Assembly (NCBI GenBank): GCA_022447855.1
Contig: JAKUTX010000001.1
Coordinates: 1 to 64,000, forward strand
Reading direction: 5' to 3'
DNA from: UBA6927 sp022447855
GTDB lineage: Bacteria > Chloroflexota > Dehalococcoidia > Lucifugimonadales > UBA6927
Length of the DNA: 64,000 nucleotides
Shown: piece after piece, positions 1 through 8,470 of the stretch
Layout: each line of letters starts with the position of its first letter
Numbering within the stretch: the first letter of the stretch is position 1
Translations under genes and position numbers: made by a program
Notes under the pieces: generated by a model
Databases searched by the model: none
What the model was told of the DNA's origin: nothing
The model's input: the letters and a program-made list of their open reading frames with translations, nothing else

Positions 1-207
1 TATATCACGAAAGTCCCTATCAGTCGCTGCTATATTCATCCTATTACCGTTAACGCTTGTTGGAGCATGAGCACTAGTTAACACATCTGCAAAGTCAACA
101 AAATCTTTCACATCATCTCTTAATGATGTTTCAGCATTTAAATCTAATCTAAGCAAAGTTTCCAATCCCGTAGCAACAGGAGAAGAAAGTTTATATTTAG
201 TGTTCAT
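1..207 (-). CDS. Unidentified protein, 5' part only (runs off window start)
   Basis: An open frame begins with ATG at 207 and stays open for 69 codons to the window edge. A good AGGAG ribosome binding site lies about 7 nt upstream of the ATG, in the 19-nt gap behind rimM. The translated part starts MNTKYKLSSPVATGLETLL and is mostly hydrophilic; I see no signal peptide, membrane segment or motif I recognise. It is the last visible gene of the relA-rpsT-rpsP-khpA-rimM strand. In many bacteria trmD follows rimM, but this N-terminus does not resemble TrmD, which normally opens with a short beta-strand and a phenylalanine-proline motif. Function unknown. Confidence 0.65.
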   Translation of the reverse strand, partial: MNTKYKLSSPVATGLETLLRLDLNAETSLRDDVKDFVDFADVLTSAHAPTSVNGNRMNIAATDRDFRDI

Positions 208-226
208 AACTATTTACTCCTAAAAA

Positions 227-739
227 TCAATTAATTAATCCATCTAATAAACTTATAGTCATTAAATTGGAATCTACATCTATATTTTGAACAACTTCAG
301 GGATTGCTGGGATTAACAACTCTTTAGAATCTATTCCTTTCACAATATACACATCATTAGTTCCTGTATTTAATATCTCAACAATCTTACCAAGATTATC
401 CCCATCTTTAGATTTTACTTGCATCCCTAAAATTTGAAAATGGAAATAGTGACCATCGGGTAAAGAAGCAACTTGATCTATCCCAATTTTCAACACCGTT
501 CCTTTGAAACTTAACGCATCATCCCTATCATTAATACAATCCAATTTAAGTATCAAAGAATTATTCTGCCAAAAAAAGTTTTCTACAATAGACTCTGAAT
601 TTCCTAAAAAAATCTTTGAACCTATCGCAAATCTTTCAGGGACGTCACTCAGTGACTCTACACGAAGAAAACCTTTCACTCCATAAGCACCCTTGACTCT
701 TCCAACATCTACACGATCTATATCAGAAAAAGTTTCCAT
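227..739 (-). CDS. rimM: Ribosome maturation factor RimM
   Basis: RimM helps assemble the head of the 30S subunit by binding ribosomal protein S19. The 170-aa length is normal for the family. The N-terminal RimM beta-barrel carries the family signature GRVKGAYGVKGFLRV near residues 13-27, and residues from about 93 to the end form the PRC-barrel (GHYFHFQILGM and following). It follows rpsP and khpA on the same strand, the classical rpsP-KH-rimM order. There is no obvious Shine-Dalgarno before the ATG, so the exact start is slightly uncertain. trmD, the usual next gene, is not seen. Confidence 0.93.
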   Translation of the reverse strand: METFSDIDRVDVGRVKGAYGVKGFLRVESLSDVPERFAIGSKIFLGNSESIVENFFWQNNSLILKLDCINDRDDALSFKGTVLKIGIDQVASLPDGHYFHFQILGMQVKSKDGDNLGKIVEILNTGTNDVYIVKGIDSKELLIPAIPEVVQNIDVDSNLMTISLLDGLIN

Positions 740-772
740 AAATAAAATTAAACCAGCATCAAAAATTAAAAA

Positions 773-1000
773 CTACTTAATTTCTAATGTAACTCGGTAT
801 CCTTGTTTGACCGCTACAACCCTTAACAAAGTTCTCATTGATTGCGCCACCCTACCCTCACGACCAATTACCTTACCCTTGTCTTCATCAGCCACTTCCA
901 ATATCAAACGGATCTGATCTTCTTCTTCTTCCTCAGTGACAACAACCATTTCTGGCTGAGAAGCAATAGATTTCGCAATAAATTCAATAAGTTCCTTCAT
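773..1000 (-). CDS. khpA: KH-domain RNA-binding protein KhpA
   Basis: A 75-aa single KH domain protein (COG1837 family). The type II KH signature is visible as GKVIGREGRVAQSMRTLL near residues 42-59, including the GxxG loop in VIGREGR. KhpA proteins are small cytoplasmic RNA chaperones, often paired with KhpB. The start ATG overlaps the rpsP stop by one base (TAATG), implying translational coupling. The location between rpsP and rimM is the standard one and supports the call. Confidence 0.93.
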   Translation of the reverse strand: MKELIEFIAKSIASQPEMVVVTEEEEEDQIRLILEVADEDKGKVIGREGRVAQSMRTLLRVVAVKQGYRVTLEIK

Positions 1001-1260
1001 TAAACAGCTTCTTCCGAATCATTGTTCTTTGAGGTGTTTTTTAACAACCCTTTTACAACATCCGTAGGTTGCGCTCCATTACTAATCCAACGTTCAGCCT
1101 TTTCGTAATCAATTTCAACAGTTGGAGGATCTGTTCTAGGATTATAATGACCTATATAATCTACAAAAGAACCATCTCTAGCAGAACGTGAATCGGCAAC
1201 TACCACCCTATAACTTGGCTGATGCCTAGAACCTGTACGTCTTAATCTAATTTTCAGCAT
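1000..1260 (-). CDS. rpsP: Small-subunit ribosomal protein S16 (bS16)
   Basis: An 86-aa protein with the S16 N-terminus MLKIRLRRTGSRHQPSYRVV and the conserved YNPRTDPP segment near residue 39. S16 binds 16S rRNA early in 30S assembly. The ATG has an AGG-type ribosome binding site about 8 nt upstream. It lies 71 nt downstream of rpsT and overlaps khpA by one base. Confidence 0.96.
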   Translation of the reverse strand: MLKIRLRRTGSRHQPSYRVVVADSRSARDGSFVDYIGHYNPRTDPPTVEIDYEKAERWISNGAQPTDVVKGLLKNTSKNNDSEEAV

Positions 1261-1331
1261 ATAATAACCTGACTTTTATTGGTGTAAATTTTAGTTTTAA
1301 TAAAAAACACTATGAATCAACTTCTAATCAT

Positions 1332-1598
1332 TCAATCCTGAGAGGTTGCTTTTGCTTTTGCTAACTGAACCATTACTCTCGATTTTCTTCTGGAAGCATT
1401 CCTTCTATGAATTGCACCTCGCTGTGCAGCCTTATCCAAGGCAATAACAGCCTGTTGAACAGCTTTCTCTGCATCATCTAACTCACCATTCTGAATTAGA
1501 CTCCTAGCTTTCGTTACATAAGTCTTAGCACGCGTACGCAAAGGCAAATTGCGATCTCGCCTTCGACTTTGGACCCTTACTGATTTTGCACTAGGCAA
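1332..1598 (-). CDS. rpsT: Small-subunit ribosomal protein S20 (bS20)
   Basis: An 88-aa, Lys/Arg-rich helical protein that matches S20: an alternating basic N-terminus followed by the conserved GAIHRRNASRRKSRVM near residues 61-76. S20 binds the 5' domain of 16S rRNA. The start is TTG at 1598, read as Met, and is decided by a very strong CCAGGAGG ribosome binding site ending 6 nt upstream. There is no in-frame ATG that would keep the conserved N-terminus. It sits 30 nt downstream of the relA stop and may be cotranscribed with it. Confidence 0.94.
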   Translation of the reverse strand: MPSAKSVRVQSRRRDRNLPLRTRAKTYVTKARSLIQNGELDDAEKAVQQAVIALDKAAQRGAIHRRNASRRKSRVMVQLAKAKATSQD

Positions 1599-1628
1599 TA
1601 TATTCCTCCTGGTAGTAATGAAATGTCA

Positions 1629-3806
1629 TTAGGTAGATCTATTTACACTAAGGACACCCTTAACTCCTTCTAATTTTACAAACAATGTATTTAGTTGTTC
1701 AATCCCTGTTGTGTAAACTGTAAGGGAAACAACACTGTTATCTCCAACTTCTTCAGAAACACAGTATCCAATATTAACACGTTCTGCAGAGACTAGGGAA
1801 GTGATATCACTTAACAAACCTACTCTATCTACTGCCTCCAAAATTATGCGTGCAGGATAAACTGTCTTTTGCAAACCCCAACCTACAGAAACTAATCTTT
1901 CTTTTTCTTGCTCAAATTTAATAGTATTACAATCTGATCTATGTACAGTAACTCCTCGATTTCGAGTAATATATCCAATGATTTGGTCACCATTAATTGG
2001 AGAACAACATTGAGCAATCCGGGTCAATAAATCCCCAACACCTAAAACTTCAATTCCAGAATTAAACCCTTGGACATCTGATATTTGCTTAAAATGATTA
2101 TCAGTTCCATTAACATCGTAAGCTGTTATGCGCTTAATCACTTGACCAATTGTAGTCGTCCCATTACCTAACGCGGCATAAAAGTCTTCAAAACTATCAT
2201 ACTTTAAGACTTCTTTAATTAAGGCTTCGTTAATCTCTACACTCAAACGTTTAGAATGTTTAGCAAATATTTCCTTCCCATGATCAATATTTATTTGTCT
2301 TTCCTGTCGGTTGAACCATAATCTGATTTTTGCCCGTGCAGAAGTTGTAAAAACATAACCTGCATCGGAATTCAACCAATCAAGACTGGGGCCTTTGACC
2401 ATTTTACTAGTCATGATCTCCACAACATCACCATTGGCTAAGGCTAAATCTAAAGGAACTAACTTCTTATTTACTTTCGCCCCAATACAACTATGGCCTA
2501 CATCCGTATGAATCCTATATGCAAAGTCCAAAGGAGTAGCACCTAAAGGAAATTCCTTTAATTCGCCTTTAGGAGTGTAGACAAAAACTTGATCAGAAAA
2601 AATATCAGTTTTGAATGATTCAACGAACTCTCGATCTTCATCTATGTCGTTTTGCCAAGTAACCAATTGTCTAAGCCATGAAACCTTGTCTAAAAATTCA
2701 ACATCATTGATAGAACCCTCTTTATAAAGCCAGTGAGCAGCTACACCGTACTCAGCAACCATATCCATTTCATGTGTCCTGATTTGTATCTCTACTGGAT
2801 TCGCATCCTCACATAAAATCGTAGTATGAAGAGATTTGTATAAATTGTCTTTTGGATTGGAAATGTAATCATCAAATTGACCTGGTATTTGATGCCATTC
2901 GTTGTGAACCATACCCAAGGCTGAGTAGCATTCATCATCATTATCTACCAGAATTCTCAATGCAAATAAATCATATATTTCATTCAGTGTTTTGTTCTGA
3001 GCCTGATAATTTTTAATCTTTTTGGACAGGCTGTATATATGTTTAGGGCGACCTCTAACTTCAGCTTTAATACCAGCTTTAGTTAATATTTTTTCCACCC
3101 TGACTCGTAATCGTTCAACATAATCTTCTCTGTCAGCCCTTGTTGAATTCAGCCATTTTGACAATCGAACATATTCTTCAGGATTAAGATATTGGAATGC
3201 CAAATCTTCCAATTGCCACTTGATCTCCCAAATACCCAAACGATGTGCTAATGGAGCATACACATCCAATGTCTCTTTAGCTTTAATGAATTGCGTGTCT
3301 GCAGGCATTGATTTGAGAGTCTTCATATTATGAAGTCTGTCTGCCAATTTAATCAAAACAATTCGAACATCATTCGCCATAGCCAATAGCATTTTTCGAA
3401 TAGTGGCAGCCTGCGTCAAATCTTCCTTAGATCCAGGTTCTAACAAAATCTCTCGCTCTTCCGAGATAATTTCTGCTTTAGTTAATTTCGTTACTCCATC
3501 AACCAATTCTGCAACTTCATTGCCAAAGCTATCCTGGATTTGAGCATAGGTAACATCGCAATCTTCCAATGTGTCATGTAAAAGAGCAGCAATCAAAGTT
3601 GTTGAATCTAATTTGAGATCAGCCAAAAATTCAGCAGTAGATAATGGGTGTTCAATGAACTCTTCACCGGACTCTCTAAATTGGCCTTGGTGAGCCTTAA
3701 CAGCAAAATCACAAGCCTCTAAGACCTTAGGCAAGTCATCCGTATTTAAATAACTTTTGACTCGACTTTCTATTCGTTCAGATATACTCAGAGTACTTTG
3801 TGTCAT
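1629..3806 (-). CDS. relA: Bifunctional (p)ppGpp synthetase/hydrolase, RelA/SpoT family
   Basis: Makes and degrades the alarmone (p)ppGpp. With the start at 3806 it is 725 aa, a full-length RSH protein. Domains in order: HD hydrolase with an intact HDTLED motif (about residue 77), synthetase (conserved YISNPKDNLYKSLHTT and the EIQIRTHEMDMVAEYG stretch), TGS (QVFVYTPKGELKEFPLGATP), a CC/zinc-finger type segment (QCCSPINGDQIIGY) and a C-terminal ACT domain. The intact HD motif argues for both activities rather than a hydrolase-dead RelA. The frame is open to an ATG at 3842, but the ATG at 3806 has AGGGG 5 nt upstream and gives the usual N-terminus. It is divergent from hisS. Confidence 0.93.
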   Translation of the reverse strand: MTQSTLSISERIESRVKSYLNTDDLPKVLEACDFAVKAHQGQFRESGEEFIEHPLSTAEFLADLKLDSTTLIAALLHDTLEDCDVTYAQIQDSFGNEVAELVDGVTKLTKAEIISEEREILLEPGSKEDLTQAATIRKMLLAMANDVRIVLIKLADRLHNMKTLKSMPADTQFIKAKETLDVYAPLAHRLGIWEIKWQLEDLAFQYLNPEEYVRLSKWLNSTRADREDYVERLRVRVEKILTKAGIKAEVRGRPKHIYSLSKKIKNYQAQNKTLNEIYDLFALRILVDNDDECYSALGMVHNEWHQIPGQFDDYISNPKDNLYKSLHTTILCEDANPVEIQIRTHEMDMVAEYGVAAHWLYKEGSINDVEFLDKVSWLRQLVTWQNDIDEDREFVESFKTDIFSDQVFVYTPKGELKEFPLGATPLDFAYRIHTDVGHSCIGAKVNKKLVPLDLALANGDVVEIMTSKMVKGPSLDWLNSDAGYVFTTSARAKIRLWFNRQERQINIDHGKEIFAKHSKRLSVEINEALIKEVLKYDSFEDFYAALGNGTTTIGQVIKRITAYDVNGTDNHFKQISDVQGFNSGIEVLGVGDLLTRIAQCCSPINGDQIIGYITRNRGVTVHRSDCNTIKFEQEKERLVSVGWGLQKTVYPARIILEAVDRVGLLSDITSLVSAERVNIGYCVSEEVGDNSVVSLTVYTTGIEQLNTLFVKLEGVKGVLSVNRST

Positions 3807-3877
3807 TATTTCCCCTATACATGCGATAGTATAATACACCATATGACCCCTAAGTTAACAATGTGTTTTAGGATATA

Positions 3878-3895
3878 TTGAATTATAATATTCAA
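3878..3895. promoter_or_regulatory. Palindrome containing -10 elements on both strands, relA/hisS divergent region
   Basis: The sequence TTGAAT-TATAAT-ATTCAA is an inverted repeat with 6-bp arms. It contains TATAAT on the plus strand at 3884-3889 and TATAAT on the minus strand (plus-strand 3887 down to 3882). It lies between the divergent relA and hisS genes, so both could start here. No good -35 is visible at 16-18 nt on either side, so the promoter reading is inference. Confidence 0.4.
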
Positions 3896-3941
3896 GAAAA
3901 GATAGGGCTAAATTACATTTATTTGCCGGATGGAGAATACT

Positions 3942-5261
3942 ATGCCTCTTCAAGCTCCCAGAGGAACCAGCGACATACTTCCAGAAAGTCAATTTCAATG
4001 GAATTACTTTCGAGAAGCTGCTGAATTGATTGCTTCAATTCATGGATATGAAAAAATTGATACTCCTATATTTGAATACCACGACGTATTCTCACGAGCT
4101 GTAGGAACTTCAACTGATGTAATGGAAAAAGAAACATATACATTTAAGGACCGTGGAGAGGAATTAATTACACTTCGTCCTGAAGGAACAGCTCCAGTTT
4201 GTAGAGCATTTATTGAACACGGCATGCATAATTCTCCATTACCAATAAGATTGTTTTACATCAGTCCAATATTCCGATATGAACGACCACAATCAGGAAG
4301 ATACAGACAACACCACCAATTCGGAATGGAATTACTTGGAAGTGAAAACCCAGAAGGAGATGCTGAAGTTGTTTCTGCTGCATGGCAGTTACTCAAAAAA
4401 CTTGGTCTAAAAAATCTAAATCTTTTGGTAAATAGTATTGGAGACTCAAATTGTCGACCGAAATATATGCAAAATCTAATATCATTTTATTCAGATAAAA
4501 TTTCTTCACTGTGTACTGATTGCGAAAGAAGATTTGAAAATAATCCCCTTCGCTTATTGGATTGCAAAAACCCCAAATGCCAGGAAATTATTGATCAAGC
4601 TCCAAAGAGTATTGAGAATCTGTGTAAGGATTGCGCTCATCATTGGGACAAATTATGCGAAAATTTGGACATTTTCGGACTAACCTTTTCAGTAGATAAT
4701 AGATTAGTAAGAGGATTCGATTATTACACCAGAACTGTCTTCGAAATAATCCCCCCTACAGAAGGGAGAATGAGTACTCTTGCAGGTGGAGGTAGATATG
4801 ACGGACTAATTTCGCAGCTAGGGGGAAAATACACCCCTGGAATGGGGTTTGGAATGGGAATTGAAAGAGTACTACAAAATTTGTCCAAAGATAATCTGAT
4901 CCCGCAAACTCACTTGATTACAAAAGTTCTAATAATTCAAGCTTCCAAGGAAACATCAATTTTTGAGAAATGCTGCAAGTATTTATCTGTAAAATTAAGA
5001 GACAATTCAATTCCTACTGTGCTGGCACCAATAGATAGAAGTGTACGAAGTCAAATGAGATACGGTAATTCAATCAACGCCTCTCATGCAATTATTATTG
5101 GAGAATCAGAATTATCTGAAAATGTAGTAACTGTCCGAAATTTCAATTCAGGTGAACAACTACAAATCCCTCTCAAATTTGAAATAGATGCCAGTCAAAA
5201 TTCTATAATTACTCTCGAAAATATTGATTCTTCTAAGCTGCTACAATACTTCAAGAATTAA
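3942..5261 (+). CDS. hisS: Histidine--tRNA ligase
   Basis: Class II aminoacyl-tRNA synthetase that charges tRNA-His. The 439-aa protein begins MPLQAPRGTSDILPESQ, the family N-terminus. Motif 2 (FRYERPQSGRYRQHHQFG), the histidine-A motif (LVRGFDYYTRTVFEI), motif 3 (GFGMGIERVL) and a C-terminal anticodon-binding domain are all present. The central insertion with CTDC, DCK, CKDC and NPLRLLD is also typical. I chose ATG 3942 because GGATGGAG lies 6 nt upstream; a further in-frame ATG at 3930 overlaps that ribosome binding site. It heads a hisS-prfA-prmC run. Confidence 0.96.
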   Translation: MPLQAPRGTSDILPESQFQWNYFREAAELIASIHGYEKIDTPIFEYHDVFSRAVGTSTDVMEKETYTFKDRGEELITLRPEGTAPVCRAFIEHGMHNSPLPIRLFYISPIFRYERPQSGRYRQHHQFGMELLGSENPEGDAEVVSAAWQLLKKLGLKNLNLLVNSIGDSNCRPKYMQNLISFYSDKISSLCTDCERRFENNPLRLLDCKNPKCQEIIDQAPKSIENLCKDCAHHWDKLCENLDIFGLTFSVDNRLVRGFDYYTRTVFEIIPPTEGRMSTLAGGGRYDGLISQLGGKYTPGMGFGMGIERVLQNLSKDNLIPQTHLITKVLIIQASKETSIFEKCCKYLSVKLRDNSIPTVLAPIDRSVRSQMRYGNSINASHAIIIGESELSENVVTVRNFNSGEQLQIPLKFEIDASQNSIITLENIDSSKLLQYFKN

Positions 5262-5289
5262 CAAATGATTTTCCCAATTAAGGCATTCA

Positions 5290-6360
5290 ATGATTGATAA
5301 ACTGACAGAAATCGAAAAAAGATATGATGAAATAGATGAACTATTAGCGGATGTTGCGGTTTCAACAGACTACAATCGAGTTCAAAAACTCACCAAAGAA
5401 CAATCATCTATGAGAGTTATTGTCCAGCTAAGCAGACAATTTAAGTCCACACTAAATGATCTTGATGCAGCAACTGAACTGATTTCTCAAGAATCTGATC
5501 AAGAAATGATTGCTTTTGCAAAAGAAGAACTAGAAAACTTGAATCGAAAAAAAGATTCATTAGAAAATGATCTAAGGATTGCCTTATTACCAAAAGATCC
5601 AAATGATGATAAAAATGTAATCGTCGAAATTCGAGCTGGTGCTGGAGGTGATGAAGCAGGATTATTTGCCGCCGACCTATACAGGATGTATTCACGATAC
5701 GCCCAAAGAAACAAATGGAAACTAGAACTAATCAACGCTAATGAGTCTGGAATAGGATCATTCAAAGAAGTTACAATTCAAATTTCAGGACAAGGTGCAT
5801 ATAGTAGACTAAAACACGAAAGTGGTGGACATAGGGTTCAAAGGATACCTCTTACAGAATCTGGAGGGCGAATACACACATCTGCCGCTACAGTTGCAGT
5901 ACTACCAGAAGCCGAAGAAGTAGATGTAGAAATAGACCCCGATGATTTAAATATTGAGATTTTCAGAGCCGGCGGACACGGCGGTCAAAACGTCCAAAAA
6001 GTAGAAACAGCGGTACGTATCACCCATATTCCTACTGGTATTGTTGCTTCCTGCCAAGATGAAAGATCTCAGTTAAAAAATCGAGAAAAAGCAATGGGCG
6101 TCTTAAGATCCAGAATTTTAGCTCAGGAAATTCAAAAACAAGAAGAATCTGTCCGAGCAAATAGACGTTCTCAAATTGGATCTGGTGATAGATCTGACAG
6201 AATCAGAACATATAACTTTCCGCAAAACAGAATTAGTGACCATAGAATTAATCTAACTACCCATAACCTCCAAGAAGTTCTTGATGGTAACTTAGAAGAA
6301 TTTATTAAAGGGCTCCAAGAACTAGAGCAAACAATAAAATTGGAAGATGTTGGATTATAA
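5290..6360 (+). CDS. prfA: Peptide chain release factor 1 (RF1)
   Basis: Recognises UAA and UAG stop codons and triggers peptide release. It is 356 aa with a helical N-terminal domain. The GGQ catalytic tripeptide is at residues 231-233 in the context RAGGHGGQNVQKVE. The stop-codon recognition tripeptide is PLT at 187-189 (in VQRIPLTESGGRIHTS), a form of the RF1 PxT motif and not the SPF of RF2. It starts 28 nt after hisS with AAGG upstream of the ATG, and its last 14 nt overlap prmC, the gene for the enzyme that methylates the GGQ glutamine. Confidence 0.96.
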   Translation: MIDKLTEIEKRYDEIDELLADVAVSTDYNRVQKLTKEQSSMRVIVQLSRQFKSTLNDLDAATELISQESDQEMIAFAKEELENLNRKKDSLENDLRIALLPKDPNDDKNVIVEIRAGAGGDEAGLFAADLYRMYSRYAQRNKWKLELINANESGIGSFKEVTIQISGQGAYSRLKHESGGHRVQRIPLTESGGRIHTSAATVAVLPEAEEVDVEIDPDDLNIEIFRAGGHGGQNVQKVETAVRITHIPTGIVASCQDERSQLKNREKAMGVLRSRILAQEIQKQEESVRANRRSQIGSGDRSDRIRTYNFPQNRISDHRINLTTHNLQEVLDGNLEEFIKGLQELEQTIKLEDVGL

Positions 6361-7213
6361 AAAACCACAAAATATTCAGGATATATTTTCCAATATTTCT
6401 ACTAAATTCCAATTAAATGGGATTTCTAGTAACAAGTTAGAAAGTGAAGTAATAATCCGGCATGCACTAGGAATAGATCGTGCAAGTTTTTTTGCCTCTT
6501 TAGATAAGAATATAGATCCAGTTAAATTATTGGAAATCAAAAATTTAACTCTAAGGAGATTAAATAATGAACCACTTTTTTACATTATTGGTAAAAGAGA
6601 ATTCTATGGATTGGAACTTAAGGTTACTAAAGACACTCTAATTCCGAGGCAAGAAACAGAATTATTAGTTGAGCTAGCAATTAGACAAGTTAATATGCAG
6701 ACAACCAAAAAAGTTAACATAGCTGATATTGGAACTGGAAGCGGAGCAATTGCAATTGCTTTAGGTAAGAACCTAGAAAATGCGCGAATATATGCAACGG
6801 ATTCTCAATCAGACGCAATATTAATCGCCAAGTCCAACGCTGCAAACCATCATTTGTCTGAACGAATTGATTTTCTCGTCGGAGATTTGTTTTCTCCATT
6901 AAATAATCAAATGGACTTAATAGTTGCAAATCCTCCATATATTCCTTCAAAAGAAATTGCCTATTTATCGCCTGAAGTAAAAAATGAACCTCCAGGTGCA
7001 TTAGATGGTGGATTTAACGGATTATTCTTAATCGAAAGAATACTATCGGAGCATCACCCCTATCTGAAAAAATCTGGTTCTCTGATAATAGAATTCGGCA
7101 ACAATCAGAAAGAGGACGTAATTTCCTTGAGTAAAAAATGGGTTCCAAATAAACGGATATCAACTTTTAAAGACTATTCAGGCATCCCCAGGGCGATATT
7201 AATCCATACCTAA
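6347..7213 (+). CDS. prmC: Peptide chain release factor N5-glutamine methyltransferase
   Basis: Methylates the GGQ glutamine of release factors with S-adenosylmethionine. It is 288 aa: an N-terminal helical domain, then a Rossmann methyltransferase fold. The SAM-binding motif I is ADIGTGSGAIAIALG, and the substrate-glutamine motif NPPY is at residues 195-198 (ANPPYIPSKEI). It overlaps the end of prfA by 14 nt, which couples it to its substrate. Its 3' end overlaps the 3' end of guaB3 on the opposite strand by 15 nt. Confidence 0.95.
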   Translation: MLDYKKPQNIQDIFSNISTKFQLNGISSNKLESEVIIRHALGIDRASFFASLDKNIDPVKLLEIKNLTLRRLNNEPLFYIIGKREFYGLELKVTKDTLIPRQETELLVELAIRQVNMQTTKKVNIADIGTGSGAIAIALGKNLENARIYATDSQSDAILIAKSNAANHHLSERIDFLVGDLFSPLNNQMDLIVANPPYIPSKEIAYLSPEVKNEPPGALDGGFNGLFLIERILSEHHPYLKKSGSLIIEFGNNQKEDVISLSKKWVPNKRISTFKDYSGIPRAILIHT

Positions 7214-8335
7214 CTGATAATGTTTACCTTCTGTCTTAATAGCCGGGGCAACAATCATTTTTGCATTGTGCATTTCACGTATATTTGAAGCACCTAACAT
7301 ACCCATGCATGTTCTCAATGCACCCATCAAATTCTGTGTGCCATCAGTACGATTCGATGGGCCAAACAGGATCTGTTCAAGACTACCCTTAACCCCAACT
7401 TTCACTCTAGTGCCTCTGGGCAAGGACGGATCTGCATTTGCCATCCCCCAGTTAAAACCTAGTCCAGGAGCTTCTTCAGCTTGTGCCATTGGAGTGCCAA
7501 GCATCACAGCATCTGCACCAGAAACAAATGCCTTACACAGATCTCCGCCAGTTCTAATTCCCCCATCAGTGATTATTGGAATATAACGACCTGACCTTCG
7601 GTAATATTCTTCTCTAGCGGCCGCACAAGAAATTGTGGCTGTTACCTGTGGAACACCCACTCCTGTAACTTCTCTAGTAGTACAAGCAGCACCAGGGCCT
7701 ACTCCCACTAAAACACCATGTATTCCGGTTTCCATAAGCTCTAAAGCAACTTCGAAACCTACACAATTTCCTACCAAAATAGGTGTCGAAACCATCTCGA
7801 GTAGTTCGGGAAACCTAAGACCTTTTATGCTTCTCGAGTAATGTCGAGCAGTTGTAACAGTACTCTGAACAACTATTGTATCTGCACCAGCTTCTGCAGC
7901 AATAGGCGCCAAGCGCTTAGTATTTGCAGGCGTAATAGAAACGGCACATTGCCCACCTTGTTTCTTAATTTCCTCAACCCTCATACCAACTAAATTTTCG
8001 CGAATAGGTGCAGAGGTATATTTTTGCAACAAAACCGTAGATTCCTCTTGTGAAACTGTTGCTATCTCATGAATTATCTCTTCAGCTTGTTCATGCCTTG
8101 TTTGGACGCCTTCCAAATTAACAACCGCCATTCCTCCAAGAGATGACATTTTAACTGCAAAGCCAGGATTGGTAATAGCATCCATTGCAGATGCTATTAT
8201 TGGAGTCGACAAATTTATACCTTCAACAGAAAAATCAGTATTAGTCATATCAGGATTAATGGTTGTCTCTCCAGGAACAATAGCTACTTCATCAAATCCA
8301 TAAGCTCTAGACAGTTCTTTTAATTGTGTATCCAA
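7199..8335 (-). CDS. guaB3: GuaB3-family IMP dehydrogenase-related protein
   Basis: A 378-aa TIM-barrel protein of the IMP dehydrogenase/GMP reductase superfamily without CBS domains, which is the size and form of the GuaB3 family. The catalytic cysteine loop GVGPGAACTTREVTGVG keeps Cys218, the residue that attacks IMP in IMPDH, followed by the phosphate-binding segment TDGGIRTGGDLCKAF. IMP-to-XMP oxidation in guanine nucleotide synthesis is the family role; the present substrate is inferred. The start is TTG at 8335, set by GGAG 6 nt upstream. A promoter with a palindrome precedes it (8361-8397). Confidence 0.88.
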   Translation of the reverse strand: MDTQLKELSRAYGFDEVAIVPGETTINPDMTNTDFSVEGINLSTPIIASAMDAITNPGFAVKMSSLGGMAVVNLEGVQTRHEQAEEIIHEIATVSQEESTVLLQKYTSAPIRENLVGMRVEEIKKQGGQCAVSITPANTKRLAPIAAEAGADTIVVQSTVTTARHYSRSIKGLRFPELLEMVSTPILVGNCVGFEVALELMETGIHGVLVGVGPGAACTTREVTGVGVPQVTATISCAAAREEYYRRSGRYIPIITDGGIRTGGDLCKAFVSGADAVMLGTPMAQAEEAPGLGFNWGMANADPSLPRGTRVKVGVKGSLEQILFGPSNRTDGTQNLMGALRTCMGMLGASNIREMHNAKMIVAPAIKTEGKHYQLGMD

Positions 8336-8360
8336 ACTTCACTCCAATCGGTATAACTCG

Positions 8361-8397
8361 AATATATCAAAGCAAACAAATGCTAGTCAACGACTAG
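8361..8397 (-). promoter_or_regulatory. guaB3 promoter with overlapping palindrome
   Basis: On the minus strand TTGACT (plus 8385-8390) and TATATT (plus 8361-8366) are separated by 18 nt, a sigma70-type promoter about 25 nt upstream of the guaB3 start. The palindrome CTAGTC-AAC-GACTAG (8383-8397) covers the -35 element, as expected for an operator. The promoter is read directly from the sequence; regulation is inference. Confidence 0.55.
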
Positions 8398-8406
8398 TTT
8401 GCGTTT

Positions 8407-8435
8407 TTGCTGATGTAGATAAATATTTATGTAAT
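8407..8435 (+). promoter_or_regulatory. Possible promoter for queG-udg
   Basis: TTGCTG (8407-8412) and TGTAAT (8430-8435) are 17 nt apart, on the queG side of the guaB3/queG spacer and 35 nt before the queG start. The -10 differs from consensus at one base; the -35 keeps only TTG. Confidence 0.35.
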
Positions 8436-8470
8436 AATAAATTTGTTTCTGGAAATAAATTGGAAACGGG

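Noticed and set aside
3930..3941. Upstream ATG of hisS (3930)
   Set aside because: It lies inside the GGATGGAG ribosome binding site of ATG 3942 and has no ribosome binding site of its own.
3843..3941. T-box leader before hisS
   Set aside because: About 100 nt is too short, and there is no specifier stem, T-box sequence or terminator.
5441..5765. Antisense frames inside prfA and other genes
   Set aside because: They overlap well-supported genes, lack ribosome binding sites and have low-complexity composition typical of shadow frames.
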